Origin: Apostichopus japonicus
Taxonomy: Eukaryota; Echinodermata; Holothuroidea; Aspidochirotida; Stichopodidae
NCBI RefSeq assembly: GCF_037975245.1
Contig: NC_092572.1
Location: 5,603,001 to 5,667,000 of the forward strand
DNA: 64,000 nucleotides
Direction: 5' to 3'
The notes under the pieces were generated by a model. It did no database searches. It had not been told where the DNA came from and saw only the letters and a program-made list of their open reading frames with translations. Within the stretch, counting starts at the first letter, position 1. Each line of letters starts with the position of its first letter. Positions 21,655-34,900 of the stretch are shown here, one piece after another. A program made the position numbers and the translations under genes.

Positions 21655-23100
21655 CTTTTCAAATAGAAGGTACCCCCTCAGTCGTAGTATATGCTACAAT
21701 AACTCAGCTGGTACAACTGAACATCGTAACTGTGCGTGTCGCACAATGTACATTAAGCTGTTTGTAAAGTGATTTGGTAAAAGTTTATGTGGAACAGCAG
21801 TCTTCTGTTTGTATCCGAAACCTTGGTCAAGTGTATAATTCAAAAAGGCACAAAACATAGTTGTATTCGCTAACTTTTGTTCCTTGTTAAGAAAGATATC
21901 ACCAGAGGGGACATTATAACGCATTGGAAATACATAGCTACATGCTGACGCCCGCCTTCTTCATAATTCGAGTTCTTACGTTACACGCAATGAGAATGAC
22001 ATTGCTAACGTTGACCTTAATTGAAGAGCGCTAACTGAGTTCTTAGTTTGCAATTTAGCAAATATTTCGTGTGACAAACAAGTCACATTATATTCAATGC
22101 AAAACGTTCCTGATCTGATGACCGAAAAAATACTGTGGAACAGGAAGGCCAACCAAATAAATAATAGTAAGTTCGAGGCATTGAGATTAATTTTAAAATA
22201 ATTAGTGCTTATTTAGAAAACTTTCGAATAAATTTAGATTACATTAGAATAATTCAATATAATTTAGTATACTGTAGAACAATTTAGAATGATAAGCTGT
22301 CACCTTAGGATAGGCAATTTGCTTGACATTCTTTTGAACTGTTCTGTGCTGATGTAACATTGCATAATATCACCGTACACTGTACGTTGATAAATGACAT
22401 CAATACAACTTCGCTTTTAATAACAGACTCCTCATCGGTATTAATTAGGGGCTAATCAATGGTCTACCGTGCGTTTATAGCTGGATAACGCACGAACGGG
22501 GTAAAATAAATTATGCACGAGGTCTTAGACCGAGTACATTCAGCGATAGGCTTATACCCTCTCACCCAGTGAGTAATTGAGTTAACAAATCGACTCTGAA
22601 ACCAAACACCCTCTAACAATTGTTATAACTGTAGAAAGCTACATGTCAGTGTTTATTCATTGTAACATCATTTTGACAATTTACGTTCAAAGACAAAATC
22701 GTTTAGCATATATTACAAAGAATAAGGCCATCGTGAGCCCATTTGACAAAACCAAGGCACATTTTATATTGAGCCCCTTAATAAAGCTGAAGTTGATGTA
22801 AGTTTGTTCACCAAAAATAAACCATTGCAATAGATGTCTCAACATGAGGCACCATATCACACCAAGTATGAGGTTTTTCCAAGCTTTACCTTTGGAGTTA
22901 TCATGTTTAAAATGTTTCAAGCTTATAACGTATATTGGTTTAGGTGACATTTGACCTCTTCAGATAGCAGTAAAGTTCTTGTAACCACATGGAGGTGCAA
23001 TAATATTCTGAGTATGATAATAATTGCTGCTCTATTCTGGCAGTTTCTCAGTTGACTTCACGTGACTTTTGACCTCTCTCAATAACGAAAGCACATAATC
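21655..23100. repeat. Right unit of the tandem segmental duplication
   Basis: This is the second, uninterrupted unit. Where the left unit has its insertion, the right unit reads straight through a GGGGCTAATCAATGGTCTACCGTGCGTT word near 22447. Shared downstream marks are ATTTTATATTGAGCCCCTTAA (21190 and 22762), TTTTCCAAGCTT (21301 and 22876) and the TTTTGACCTC word near the end of each unit (21547 and 23069). Divergence looks substantial (many substitutions and small indels), so the duplication is not recent. Confidence 0.8.
21694..21924 (-). CDS. Unassigned frame shared by both duplication units (right copy)
   Basis: The 76-codon frame is the counterpart of the frame at 19272-19039. The shared central block is N-Y-x-L-D-x-G-x-G-Y-K-x-K-T-A-V-P. 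The N- and C-terminal parts differ. There is no signal peptide, membrane segment or known motif. Confidence 0.25.
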   Translation of the reverse strand: MRYNVPSGDIFLNKEQKLANTTMFCAFLNYTLDQGFGYKQKTAVPHKLLPNHFTNSLMYIVRHAQLRCSVVPAELL

Positions 23101-24154
23101 AAAAACGATTCAATATCACTTCAATATACCTTTACTAGATTTTGTAGCCCAGATTCTAGCATTAACAAGCTTTGCAATTATCCTGTTTAGGATGTATTAT
23201 TGTTCGAACAGAATCGAGTACCAACGACTATTTTTGTTTAAAATGTTGAACATTTGTTAAAGACTGCATGTGTGTACGATTGGAGTAAGTTCTTGCTTTT
23301 CCTTCTAACCAGGTTGGCCTTGTTCTTAAACTTGTGGTTTACTTCCTTTCAGCAACGATGCGTTTTGAAATCGAAAGTTGTAGTAGCAGTATAACGTTGT
23401 GCATTGTCACTCAGTGGTAATAATAGTAAGGCAAAACCCAATACAATGACCATTGCTTCTTAGGAATCACCCAAACAGTATGACTTCGTTGGCTAGTTTT
23501 GCTATTCTGCATTTATAAGATGATACTGAATATGTATGACAACTATCTTTTAGTTTTATATTTATTGACATTTAAATGACAGCTGAGGTGCAGGATTCCA
23601 AACCTTCAGATGACCAGTTGTTATATCGGAATCAAAAAGTGTGAATGTACAAATACAAATTTTCTAAGGTCTAAATTTATTTTGGTCTCGAAATTCATGC
23701 AACTAGTCAATCCACCATAGAAAACAATGCATACTTGTTTCGTGCAGTTTCTATTATTGTTCCATCAGTTCAGCATCAACTTGTACTGCACCTTTAGATC
23801 CTCTGCGCACACTTGATAACAATAAACAGCATAGTTGGAGAGGAAAGATGGTCACAATGATTAGGTCATTACCAAATGTAACAGGAAATGCATGCGACTG
23901 TGGTACATCAAACGAATTCTTCAGATCATATACTAATATGGAAATTTTTGTTTTTTTGTATTATTCGATGCATGAGCAGTTTATGAAGAAAATGATTTCA
24001 AGAGAACGAATGCCAAAAACCTTTGTTTCAGGGGCATGGAACATTATCTGTTCTGAGTGCATTCTCATATATCATTACCTAACAAAGGTTATTATTAGTT
24101 GGTAGCTCAAGACTGTAACCATTTAAATGAAGATATTCTTTTGTTGATTTCCAG
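23101..24154. other. Upstream region of the receptor gene
   Basis: An 85-codon frame at 23848-24105 (G-N-A-C-D-C-G-T-S-N-E-F-F) has no recognisable domain. Its end lies just upstream of the first coding exon, so part of it may be promoter or 5' leader. No TATA box could be assigned with confidence. Confidence 0.3.
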
Positions 24155-24186
24155 GTAATTTACACGATTCTACCCAATTATTCAAA
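24155..24186 (+). promoter_or_regulatory. Possible end of 5' UTR with an upstream splice acceptor
   Basis: A TTTGTTGATTTCCAG acceptor-like sequence ends at 24154, 32 bp before the ATG. If used, the transcript has an untranslated first exon further upstream. The alternative is a single unspliced leader. Confidence 0.35.
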
Positions 24187-24259
24187 ATGAAAGTAGATGC
24201 CGCTCTCAGTCATCACGTGATGCATTCTTTGTTGTTCCTACTTGTTTTCAATATTGTTG
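24187..24259 (+). CDS. Receptor exon 1: signal peptide
   Basis: It starts at the ATG at 24187 and encodes [20 protein letters not shown], followed by F-N-I-V. The short N-region and the hydrophobic L/F/V core are typical of a secretory signal; cleavage is likely near residue 25. It ends at a GTGAGT donor in phase 1, as is usual where a signal-peptide exon precedes Ig exons. Confidence 0.85.
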
Positions 24260-25879
24260 GTGAGTATTTCAAATATAAAGTAGTTGAACATTTTAAACTA
24301 TCATACCCTCGCTTTACATATAATCTACACATGGAAACGATAACACGTAATTAATACTGTTGATCTTACAATGAGTTTATTATGTACATATGTGGCACTT
24401 AAAAATATCATGATCATTGCTTACAATGCCTTCACAATAAGCATGTAATGTAACAAATAATTAGTGATGTTTTCTCAACCTCATCATATGACAAAACGTA
24501 AACATTATCATGTGGAGTAACTCAGCATCAATCAATAAATCTAAATCAAAACTTTTCCTACTTGAAGTTGCTGGCTGTTATCGTTCTACTTATTGACATT
24601 GCATGTTTGTATCACCAGGTTCATCATCTAATACTGTGGTGACCTACACAACTAAGAACGTCGAAGAGATGCAGTGTCTGATAAATGGAAACACACTCGC
24701 TGCTACATGGACTGATAGTACCACTGACGATAGCCTATATACATATAAAATTTCTTCTCCTGATATTGATAATGAAAGGACTGAGCCAAAGCATGACAAT
24801 TTCAAGTACTCATATGTGCCAAACACTCACTTCAATCTGATCATTGACAAAGTTGAAAGAGAAGATGAAGGTACCTATTCATGTTTTGAACTAGGAGATG
24901 ACAATAACGAAACTGTGTATGACGTTACAGTTGAAGGTATGTCAAATTTGCTTTCCGTTCCTTTCACCTTGTGTTGTGGTTTTCTGTATTTAAATCCTTC
25001 AGAAGTGTGTACTTTTACCTGACATAAGAAATAAACATGGTAGTTTGGACAGAAGTTCTTACATTTACTAAAGAAAAGAAATGAGAAGTTTCACATAACT
25101 ACAACAATCGATCGATTGATGAATCATTCTATTACCCAATCAACCAAACTCTACCTTTCTCTGTTTATAAGTTTAAGTTGAATGATTATGGATGCATTCG
25201 GCTGAAAATAATTGAAGAATGTAATACAGCAACCAAACTTAGCGTACTCTAAAAAACAAGTAAGGTGCCAATGAAAATCTTTAGAGTCTTAAGGCGAGCA
25301 TACAATTGTGAACCCTTAGGTTAATTAATGACTAATTCCTGTTGTAAATTCATTACTTTCACCTCAATATGCTCATTTTAAGACCCATTTTTATTACTAT
25401 AACGACGCCGTAACGGTTTCACTCGACACCCTAAGAGTGTCCGGTTCCTGGTGTGCCAGTAAGTACAACTTTGATGATGTCCCTGACTACAAATAAACTT
25501 GCAGTTGATTTTCAGATTACAATGATAACTGTTAAGTCTTTGTTACACACCAACGAAACATTAACAAACTTTCAATAGTTCGTTCATGATCTTAGCCTCT
25601 TCTAAATGGAGGTAGTAGTGGATTCAGAAGATACTGCTATATGGGATAGCTTCCGAGATAATCACATTGTTTTCATCTGTACTGATACAGAGCCTTCGTC
25701 AAAGATGACAACTATCTGGCTTTCACCAATGTCCATTTTATTTCCTGACATGTCCTGCAACAAGTATCATACAAAATGCTGTTAATTTAACGCAATGCAC
25801 ACACATACAAACACCCCATGCACACACCCACACCACCCACACACGCAAACACGCTCTCACACTCTAGATCTTCCAAAAC

Positions 25880-25917
<38 letters not shown>

Positions 25918-28900
25918 TGTAAAAATCGAAATATGCCGTAAGAAATAATGGCCTCCGAAGAAGAGAAGAATGAAGAGATAAATATATCATGATGCTAGCT
26001 TGATGATAACATGATGCTGAAGACTGGAAGATTGAGGTGATTTGTAACAGATTGGTTGATCTTTTGTGTTTTGATCACCAATCTATGTTCAGTAATCTCA
26101 TTCACGTTCATAGCGTGTTTTCGGTAATGTAAGTTGCAAATATTGCAGTAGATGATGCAATTGACATTTTTAGATAGGCAGTGTATTTTCTACCGTATTG
26201 TGCAAATGCGTGTAGTTTGGTTATTTCTGAAAGGCCCTAGTAGATGTGACTAGTAAGCACGCCTTGTAAGTTTGTGTGCTGTGCGATGATCCTGTATTTT
26301 CTGTATGGTTCGCCCCTGATGGTGTGTCATCCTGAAAATAAGCCCGAACTAAAATGTTCCTTAGTATTCTAGGTCTTGTAAATAAATGACAGATGAAATT
26401 TCTGAGAAAACAGACTTCACACGTTTGATGCTTTGAATTATGTGAAAATTCTTCTGAATGCAGTATTTGCCAGTCGCGGAAGACCACGGTGATATTCAGT
26501 AATGGTACCCTTTTGGGACTGGTTTGATGAGTTTCTACGCTAATGTTTCTGTGCGGGTATGTCTTTGGCATTTTTTAAGGCATTTACAATGCAACCCCGG
26601 AAACACTGTCTGTTGAGGTGTTAGTTGGTGCGAGAATCAAAATCGACTTCAGAAGAGCAAATGCATCGAATGCGCAACGCTTGACTGTATAGACTTTTTC
26701 TAGTACCATTACGTGGATGGCAACTGATTAGTAACAGGGTGAGTTGCGCTTTATCGCGGATTTACTGAACAAGTCTTTTTTTGAGTGAGCCATTTGTAGG
26801 GTCACAGTGGTGTCCAGAAATTGAACGTCATGTCTAGAAAAATCGGCAGTAACTTTCTTACCAAAAAAGCGTATTTCAAAATCCACAATAAAGTCGTAAG
26901 CTTTCTAAACACTCAAACAGGCATACTCCAAACTTTTTCATTAACAAAATGTAAACAGAAAATTAATCTATCAGCGTTTTCTACTATCAAACGATTTACC
27001 TAGTTGTTATAGGAAACACCTTTGAAAACAGTGTATCTTAAATTTATTGTCTTAATAGCCGAGACATAGCGTAGTAACATACCGTTGTATGCCTCTATTG
27101 AAAAAACTGATCAAATGTGCACTCCATGTATTGCATAAAAAAACAGTGACAACAACATTTACTGTTTGAATGTGAATTTTCCTTCTCGTAATCTGCATTT
27201 CCAACTATTAAAGAATGCGATCAATTAAACCAAAATACAAGGAGAATAACAATCTGGAAGCGTGAAAGCAAAAATTGCTGTGATGGAAATTTTACGGCTC
27301 ACTCAGTGATCAAATAAGTCGCTCACGCATCAACCATTTCTTTTAAAAAGTTTGCATGTTGAATTATTTATATATGGAAAGCCAAAACGAACATTATTGA
27401 GTAACTTTGTATGCAGCTTTTACTCCTTCTTTGGTAGTAAATTGTGTGTCACATACTAAGAAAACAATTACAAGTCGTTATATGAGGTTCTTTATACGCA
27501 GCATAATGACCAAAGCTTGAAATTGTATTGGGCAGTCTGTCAGCTGTCACAGAAAAGTCGCCATTTTGGACAAAAATCATATTGTCTTTCTTGTGCAGTT
27601 TTAACGGCCGCATAATGACTTCACGAAAAATCGTAGTTTTTAAGCGTCACTATTTACAGTCACATAATGATCAAGAAAGAAAAACACTAATCTTGCGGCA
27701 ATGTTATAGTCAAATATTTTTTTTTGCAGCAGAAGTAAGTCATCCGTATATTTCATGATACACACTATCAAGCCCATACGCTTGACCATTTCTTAAGTAA
27801 ACAGTGTTAAGATTACCTCAAATTAATGAGTTTAACACAGGTGTATCTATGATTATTGCTTATCAAATGGCATTGTCACCTTCCTTGCAACATGAATTAT
27901 CTTTATCATCAAATTATAATGTAATAAGTAAACAAAAACTTTAGTGGTCAAACTTTAGAACTCACTAAAAATTGTAACTATATAGTTATTTAAAACAAAT
28001 AGAAGCAAAAACTATGGGCATCTCAGATTGGTTCCAGTTAGGATTCATTCATTAAGTAACTGGAAAAATAGTGAATCGTTTGCTTTTAAATGTCCATGTG
28101 TATGTGTTCTTTCTTTTAATTTTGATCCAATTTTGTTGATATATGTACAGTCATATCTTGATAAGTATTAAGAGAAACGAAAGCGTCTGTCCTTTTCCAT
28201 GCAATAAATATAATATGAACATGTTAATATCTTTTGTATGCATGCACTATGTTTTTTTTCTATAATGATTCTGTAAACGTTGTTACTTATAATTACTTCA
28301 GCTGAGAAATATTCACTTTATATATCTTCAAATTAAGTACATTTGGATCAATACATTTGGATCTCAACTTCATAGGAATTACTATGAAGGCCCCAGTAGG
28401 GGTCACGGGGCAAAACTCTTACAAGCTGTAGCATTTTGAGATATTGCTTGCTATTTCTTTTACTTCTTTGATTTTCCAGGTGGGGTGATTACATTTGGTA
28501 CCTATATTCCACTCGGAATGGACTGCATTCAAAGCTTTAATCATCTAACGTTAAGTTGTTACTCTTGTATAAATAAATGAATCTGGATGGATATATCTAT
28601 ATATCACCTATTGAGTTACAGTTCTGAATAATTGCAAATCTACCTTCACATTTGAACGGAGAAGAGAAAGACCAATGTGAGTGGCCATAACGTGATGATT
28701 ATAGTCATTGTTTGGTCGCAGCATATCTACTTACTGTTTGGTTGGCAGGACCATAGGCGTATGAGCCCAAATTTATTTGGGGGGGGGGGAGGGGGGCTGT
28801 AACGCCTTGCCCGAAAAATATAACCAAAGTTTCTTCGCGCGCTCCTCGCGTTCAACATCTTAATGTTCATATCGTATATGTATGCATCGGTTATTACATC

Positions 28901-31900
28901 GCATGCCAATAACATACAATCATATGCCGTCTTATCAACCTGCCATATTGGTTGGAACTTTTGGTGAAGTCGTTACAGTAATAATGATATTAAAAACGTA
29001 TATGTATGCATCGGTTATTACATCGCATGCCAATAACATACAATCATATGCCGTCTTATCAACCTGCCATATTGGTTGGAACTTTTGGAGAAGTCGTTAC
29101 AGTAATCATGATAAAAGTTTAACAACTGAAAGACACATCGCAATTTTTTGTTTGTTTAATAGGTGCTCGAAGAATTCTCAGCATATTGCCCGAATTTTCA
29201 AAAAAATATTTGGTTGGGGATGCAGACCCCCCCCCCCCAGCCACAGCCTCCTACACCTGTGGACATGGCCTCAATATTATTCGAGATGTATTACATTCTG
29301 AACTTGTTACAAGTCCTATTATTGATGATAGCTATTGATGACATCAAATGTTTTCAGAGGCATGAGGGAATAATGTCACATGCGATTCTGCTTGCATATC
29401 TCTTGTTCATGACTGGTACACTTTTAAAGTTTTCTTTCCTAGTTAATTTTTTGTTTTGAATTTGGTTTGAATAGGGCTTTAACTTTATCTAAAAATTATC
29501 TGAAATGACTGTATGGTGATTATTTCGAGATATAACCACTATTAAAGTATGAACATGGATGTAAATGTAAAGAACAAACACAAATAATTTGTTTCCAGTG
29601 TGCACTCATGGTACGATATATAATAAGTATTGAAGTGCGCATGCGCGCTACAATATTGGGATAACTAGCCCGCTCCATCATCTACATGGCTGGCTGGTGA
29701 ATGCCAGCTGAACATACACTCTTCATAGCACCCTCAAATAAACAGGTTGGCTACGCATGAATTAATCCAGACTCAGGTTTGCAAAGAATTGTGGCGGCGA
29801 ACAGTTAATTATGCACAAGTAAATAAACAATATCTCCTTGGGTAGCATAGTTCTTCAAAACAATACGTAAAATTCTTTACTTTGTTTTTTAATCTCGAAC
29901 TGAACAAGACAGGTAAAACTTGAACGCATTTTAGTTAAAGGCGATATCGCTCGTAGACTTTTTTTTTTGAGGGCGCTGGCATTATCGAGGTTTCAGCGAG
30001 GTTTACGGGGACCCCTATTAATCACGTGACCTCGGTGGCAAATTTAGATCAGTGAATAGCACAGGCAAGCGTATGCGCAACAAGCCCGTACCCATTGCAC
30101 ACATAATGTTATAACACAGCATTTCAGTTTACTGTACTGTTTACCGCATAGGACGTTCGTCCTCGATAGTTTGTTGTTTGTGTGCCTTTTGAGTAAAGAA
30201 TACTGTACGATTTTCGTCCAAATACATTCGATTAGAGTATTGTGACAATCATGGAAAAAGGATCAGGGCAAGAAGAATCGGGCGAAATAAAACGACCTTA
30301 TCCTGGAACGAGCGTAGGTTAGGTTTAAGTGGAGGAAGGCCTTTGTTGCATGGACCTGACAAAAACAGCAGTGCAAAGGAACAACAGCGACGAAGAGATG
30401 CCACGAAGATCTATCTTCTACGTTCCTATGTAAGCTGGCAAATGGAGAAAGAACTATACAGACATGTCCATGATTTGACTTCTGTGAGCAACGTATATTT
30501 CGCAGGACATTTGCTTCAGGATCACACAAAAAGGTAATGATTTGCTAAGCTAGGCTAAAACTGTATAGGGTAGTTGTCCTAGGTTACATGTATAGCCTAT
30601 CAGTTTTGCGAAGTACAGAATACTGTCAAGTTCGGACACCCCTAAGAAATACACGATTTCACAATGATAACCTACAAGCAAAAGCCAATATCACTAAAAA
30701 CTACGAAGCTACAGTTATTTCCTCTCCAAAATGACCTGTGTGCAAGTATGTACGTATATATTTGTCAATAAAATGAAGATAACGGAGTTTTGGGGTATTT
30801 TAAGGCTTAGGTGTTCGAATTTCGCAGTGTCTAGTATGCTATTGTATTTGTAACATACATGATTTGATATGCCTAGGCCATGTAACTAGTCCTATCATTC
30901 ATTATTTTTCCAATGGGCCTAGCGTATGCTAACCTTATCATACTTATCCTAGCACAAAGTAGCAGTAAGTTGTATTACTGAGTCAGCATCATCACTGTTT
31001 GTGAATGCTTGTCATGAAGATACTGTATACAGTTAAAAATGAAAGTATCCTTTCTAAAGAAGACTGAATCATATTTATGCAATGGAAAGCTGGGCCTTCT
31101 CATCACCAAATAGTAAACTGTTTTTGCCTCAACAAATTGATGGAAATATATTTTCTAACCACTAGGCCTTGGTGATCTGTTCATCCCCACCCCCTCCAGG
31201 TTCTAAATTGTTATCAGCTGTCCTTGTTTGAAGAAGATATTCTTGTGAATGAGCATTTGAAAAAAAAAGAAAGAAGTTTGAAGCCTCATCTTTGCCCAGT
31301 CATAATTTACTAGGCATATATAGAACTAAGGCCTATTGTAATAAGTATCTGATTTTACTGTTCAAAGTAACTGCATCCCCTAATTTTGTAATATGCACCA
31401 GTGAGGAAGGCCTACTGTGCTGTACACGTACAACCACATGGACCTGCAGTTTTTCCTATAAAAATGATGCATCTACATAAATACTTTAGAATCACTCCTA
31501 ACTGATTCACATGTTTTCACACCGCTACATATGCAACTATACCTTAGGTTTTTCTAAGGTCAGCCACAGCCAGCATATACGCAATCAAGTTTTAATGGTT
31601 CATTTGGGCAACGGGGTGTACATGTTATCTACTGACTCAATCATGTGTACATTTCTGCGTTTGGGATTTTTGAAGGAACCCAACTGCTATGCAAGAACTA
31701 AGGTAAATTAGCCTCACAAATTGAGGGAACATATTAGTACATATAGCTACACCTATATAAACCTTTATATTGCCATGCCTGGAGGTAAGAAAGTACCAGT
31801 TTTTTGTGTAGGCCTGATGCTATAATGTTGTGATAGGTTATCATATTTTTATATATGGGTCCATCCATGCCAAATCAACAGTGGCCTCCACGCCCACCCT

Positions 31901-34900
31901 CTCAGAATTGCCTGAAATTGCAATATGTCTCAAAGGATGAAATTGGGCAAAAAAAAAGTTGGAAAACTTTTTGGTTGCTAGGATACGGCCCGCCTAGCAA
32001 CCAAATCCAGATTGCATTTTAAGAGCCCTAAATGATCTGATGTTTAGTGTTCAAAAATTATAATCTATTAAATTTGGTGACCGTAACTATCTCTTGTGGA
32101 GAGTAATCTAGCGTTAATGGTAGTCTGAAAACTAGCTATGCATGTAAACAGGAATTTTTTCACAATGGTGGGCTTATGTCATGGAGTAAGCTAGCATCTC
32201 AATTCTCACTCATGAAACCAACTGCTCACATAAACAGGAAGTTTACACAGTAGGTAAATAATGAGTGTACATCAAACTTTCATCAAAAGACTGGACATCT
32301 TTTAGTGATATGAAACCGATCAGTTCACTTAGACAGGAAGTTTACATAGTAAATTGTACATTGACATGTGAGCTCAGGTTGTTGAGCAAGCAGTTGGGCA
32401 ACACAAAATTATCCTCACAATTTTCTTGAAAGGTACCACGGTTTTAGGATATGTTGAAGAAGAGTATGAAAGAATATATCATCCTTATCTGGGTTTAAAT
32501 TATTGTGGGTTAACAATATGTTATTATTGAAATCTGCCAAAGTGTTTGTTTGTTACTTTTCTCTTTCATATTTTTTCTTGGGTAGGTATGATAAAAACAT
32601 GTTTGTTTGTAATAATCATTACCAGATTCATTACGCATACAATTAAGCTTGGGGTGTACAGTAAAATTACTATTTCAGTTATATGATTTACGGACAATTT
32701 TTTTGTTCATTGAACAGGTGTTAAATGCATCTTTCCAGAAGGATACCGAAAGTCAAACAGAGGCATTCTCAGCAGCTGTCACCACAGAAAGATCAGTTGA
32801 CACTCAGAAAGGAGAAGGTAAATTTATATGTTTATCCTTGCATGAATAACAGACTGGAAGAGCAGTGCTAATCTTATATCTGATCTGATGTGATCAGAAA
32901 AATAATACAATTTCATTCTCATTAAATTCCTAAAGAAAAGAAAAAAATGGTAGCATATTGCTCATCCACTAAAAAGGGTACATGTGTATGAGAATTTATA
33001 TAAAAGTCAGTGGGCCTGATTATAAGGATCTTCTTTAGAGGCAAACTGACTAGTAACAGGAAATTCAAGAGACACAATAGGGCTGGTACAGAGAGGACAT
33101 GGTGAACACAAAGAAAGAAGTTAATGGTGTATTGAAAAAAAGGAGTCAGGGAAAGCAGAGGTATTTAGATAAACTGTGGAGTACAAAGCGAGGATTAAGA
33201 AAGGAGAGAGGGGGAATGAACTATGGCAGAATACAGAGATGGAGCAGGATTAAGTTAGCATAGGCGTAGGAGCCTCATTTGATTTGTGGGGGGCTGAAAC
33301 GACTTGCCCGAAAAATATATCCGAAATTTTCGTGCGCTCCGCGCGCGATCAACATGTTGTTGTGCATATCATATAGGCATTCATCGGTTATTACATCACA
33401 TGCCAATAACATACAATCTTATTAGCCTTCCATATTGGTTAAAATTATTGGGGAATCTGTAAAACAAAAATGATCATAACAATATAAGTTTAAACATTGA
33501 AAAACACATTGCAAAATATTCTTCTTGCAGTAGGTGCCCGAAAAATTCTCAACTTATTGCCGAATTTTCACCAAAAAAAGTGAAAAACACATTGCAAATT
33601 ATTCTTCTTTCAGTAGGTGCCCGAAAAATTCTCAGCATATTGCCCGAATTTTCACCAAAAAATGTGAAAAACACACTGCAAATTATTCTTTTTTCAGTAG
33701 GTGCCTGAAAAATTCTCAGCATATTGCCCAAATTTTCACCAAAAAATGTGAAAAACACACTGCAAATTATTCTTTTTTTAAGTAGGTGCCCGAAAAATTC
33801 TCAGCATATTGCCCAAATTTTCACCAAAAAATGTAAAAAACACACTGAAAATTATTCTTTTTCAGTAGGTGCCCGAAAAATTCTCAGCATATTGCCCGAA
33901 TTTTCACCCCAAAATGTGCAAAACACACTGCATATTATTCTTTTTTTAAGTAGGTGCCCGAAAAATTCTCAGCATATTGCCCGAATTTTCACCACAAATT
34001 TTGGTTGGGGGTTGTTGGATGGTGCTAAGGCATTCCGTCCACTCTCTCTATCTCTGCTGTGGTGTACTATGTCTGAGATGGTTAGTCTACGAATTTAGTT
34101 ACCTGTTGGGACATGTCTTACTCTAATGGTATGATTGGGGAATTGAAAGTGTTCCCCTACTGGAGTCTCCATTTTCATTGTATTGACCTGTGACTAGAAC
34201 TGCTTATTGAGGGTGGTCTTGGTTTCACCAATATACTTGTAACTTCAATATCTTCTACTTCAATGTCCTCTAAACTCAATGACACCATTTAAATTGAAAT
34301 ATCAGTTTCCAGTGCTGCGAAAGTGTAATAAGTTCTAAACAAAAGTATATTTTTAGTCACAGCCATAGTAGCTATAGCATGATACTTGCAATCTAGTAAC
34401 AAATGTTTTATGTAATCTTTACAGATACTTCTGATCCAGTTACTTCAACACCTCTCAAGAAGCCATCTGCCATGTTCTGTCCAATGTCACCAGTAGGATT
34501 AGATATGGAGCAGCATGGGAGAGAAACTTCAGACCATACAATTTACACATTGCCACATTTACATGATCCTGAACAAAAGAGATCATACATATGGCAGGGG
34601 CAAGCACTTTTCCCAGACTTTTATTGACAGGTTGTGCGACATTCACGTTGGATTAGCAGCTATTGATACATCTGCATCACCAGATTGAGATAAATTGCGT
34701 TCGTCCATTTTGTTCGATAGTAGCTATGACTGTGAATCAGAAGCTTGGCCACCCTCTAAGTCAAGGTGGGCAAGGTTGGGGAAATTCAATCAAGGAGTAA
34801 CAATCAGAGAATGGCCAGCTTTGTATTATTGTATATAGGCCTACACACAGCGGGTATAAATATCTGTATCGGTTTATTTATACTGGTGTTCATATCCGTT

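Noticed and set aside
24603-25021. Unspliced Ig ORF starting at 24603
   Set aside because: The ATG is intronic; the acceptor at 24618 and the phase-1 signal-peptide exon give a better model.
33534-33785. 83-codon + frame and its minus-strand partner
   Set aside because: Both follow from the 84-bp tandem unit being a multiple of three; no gene context.
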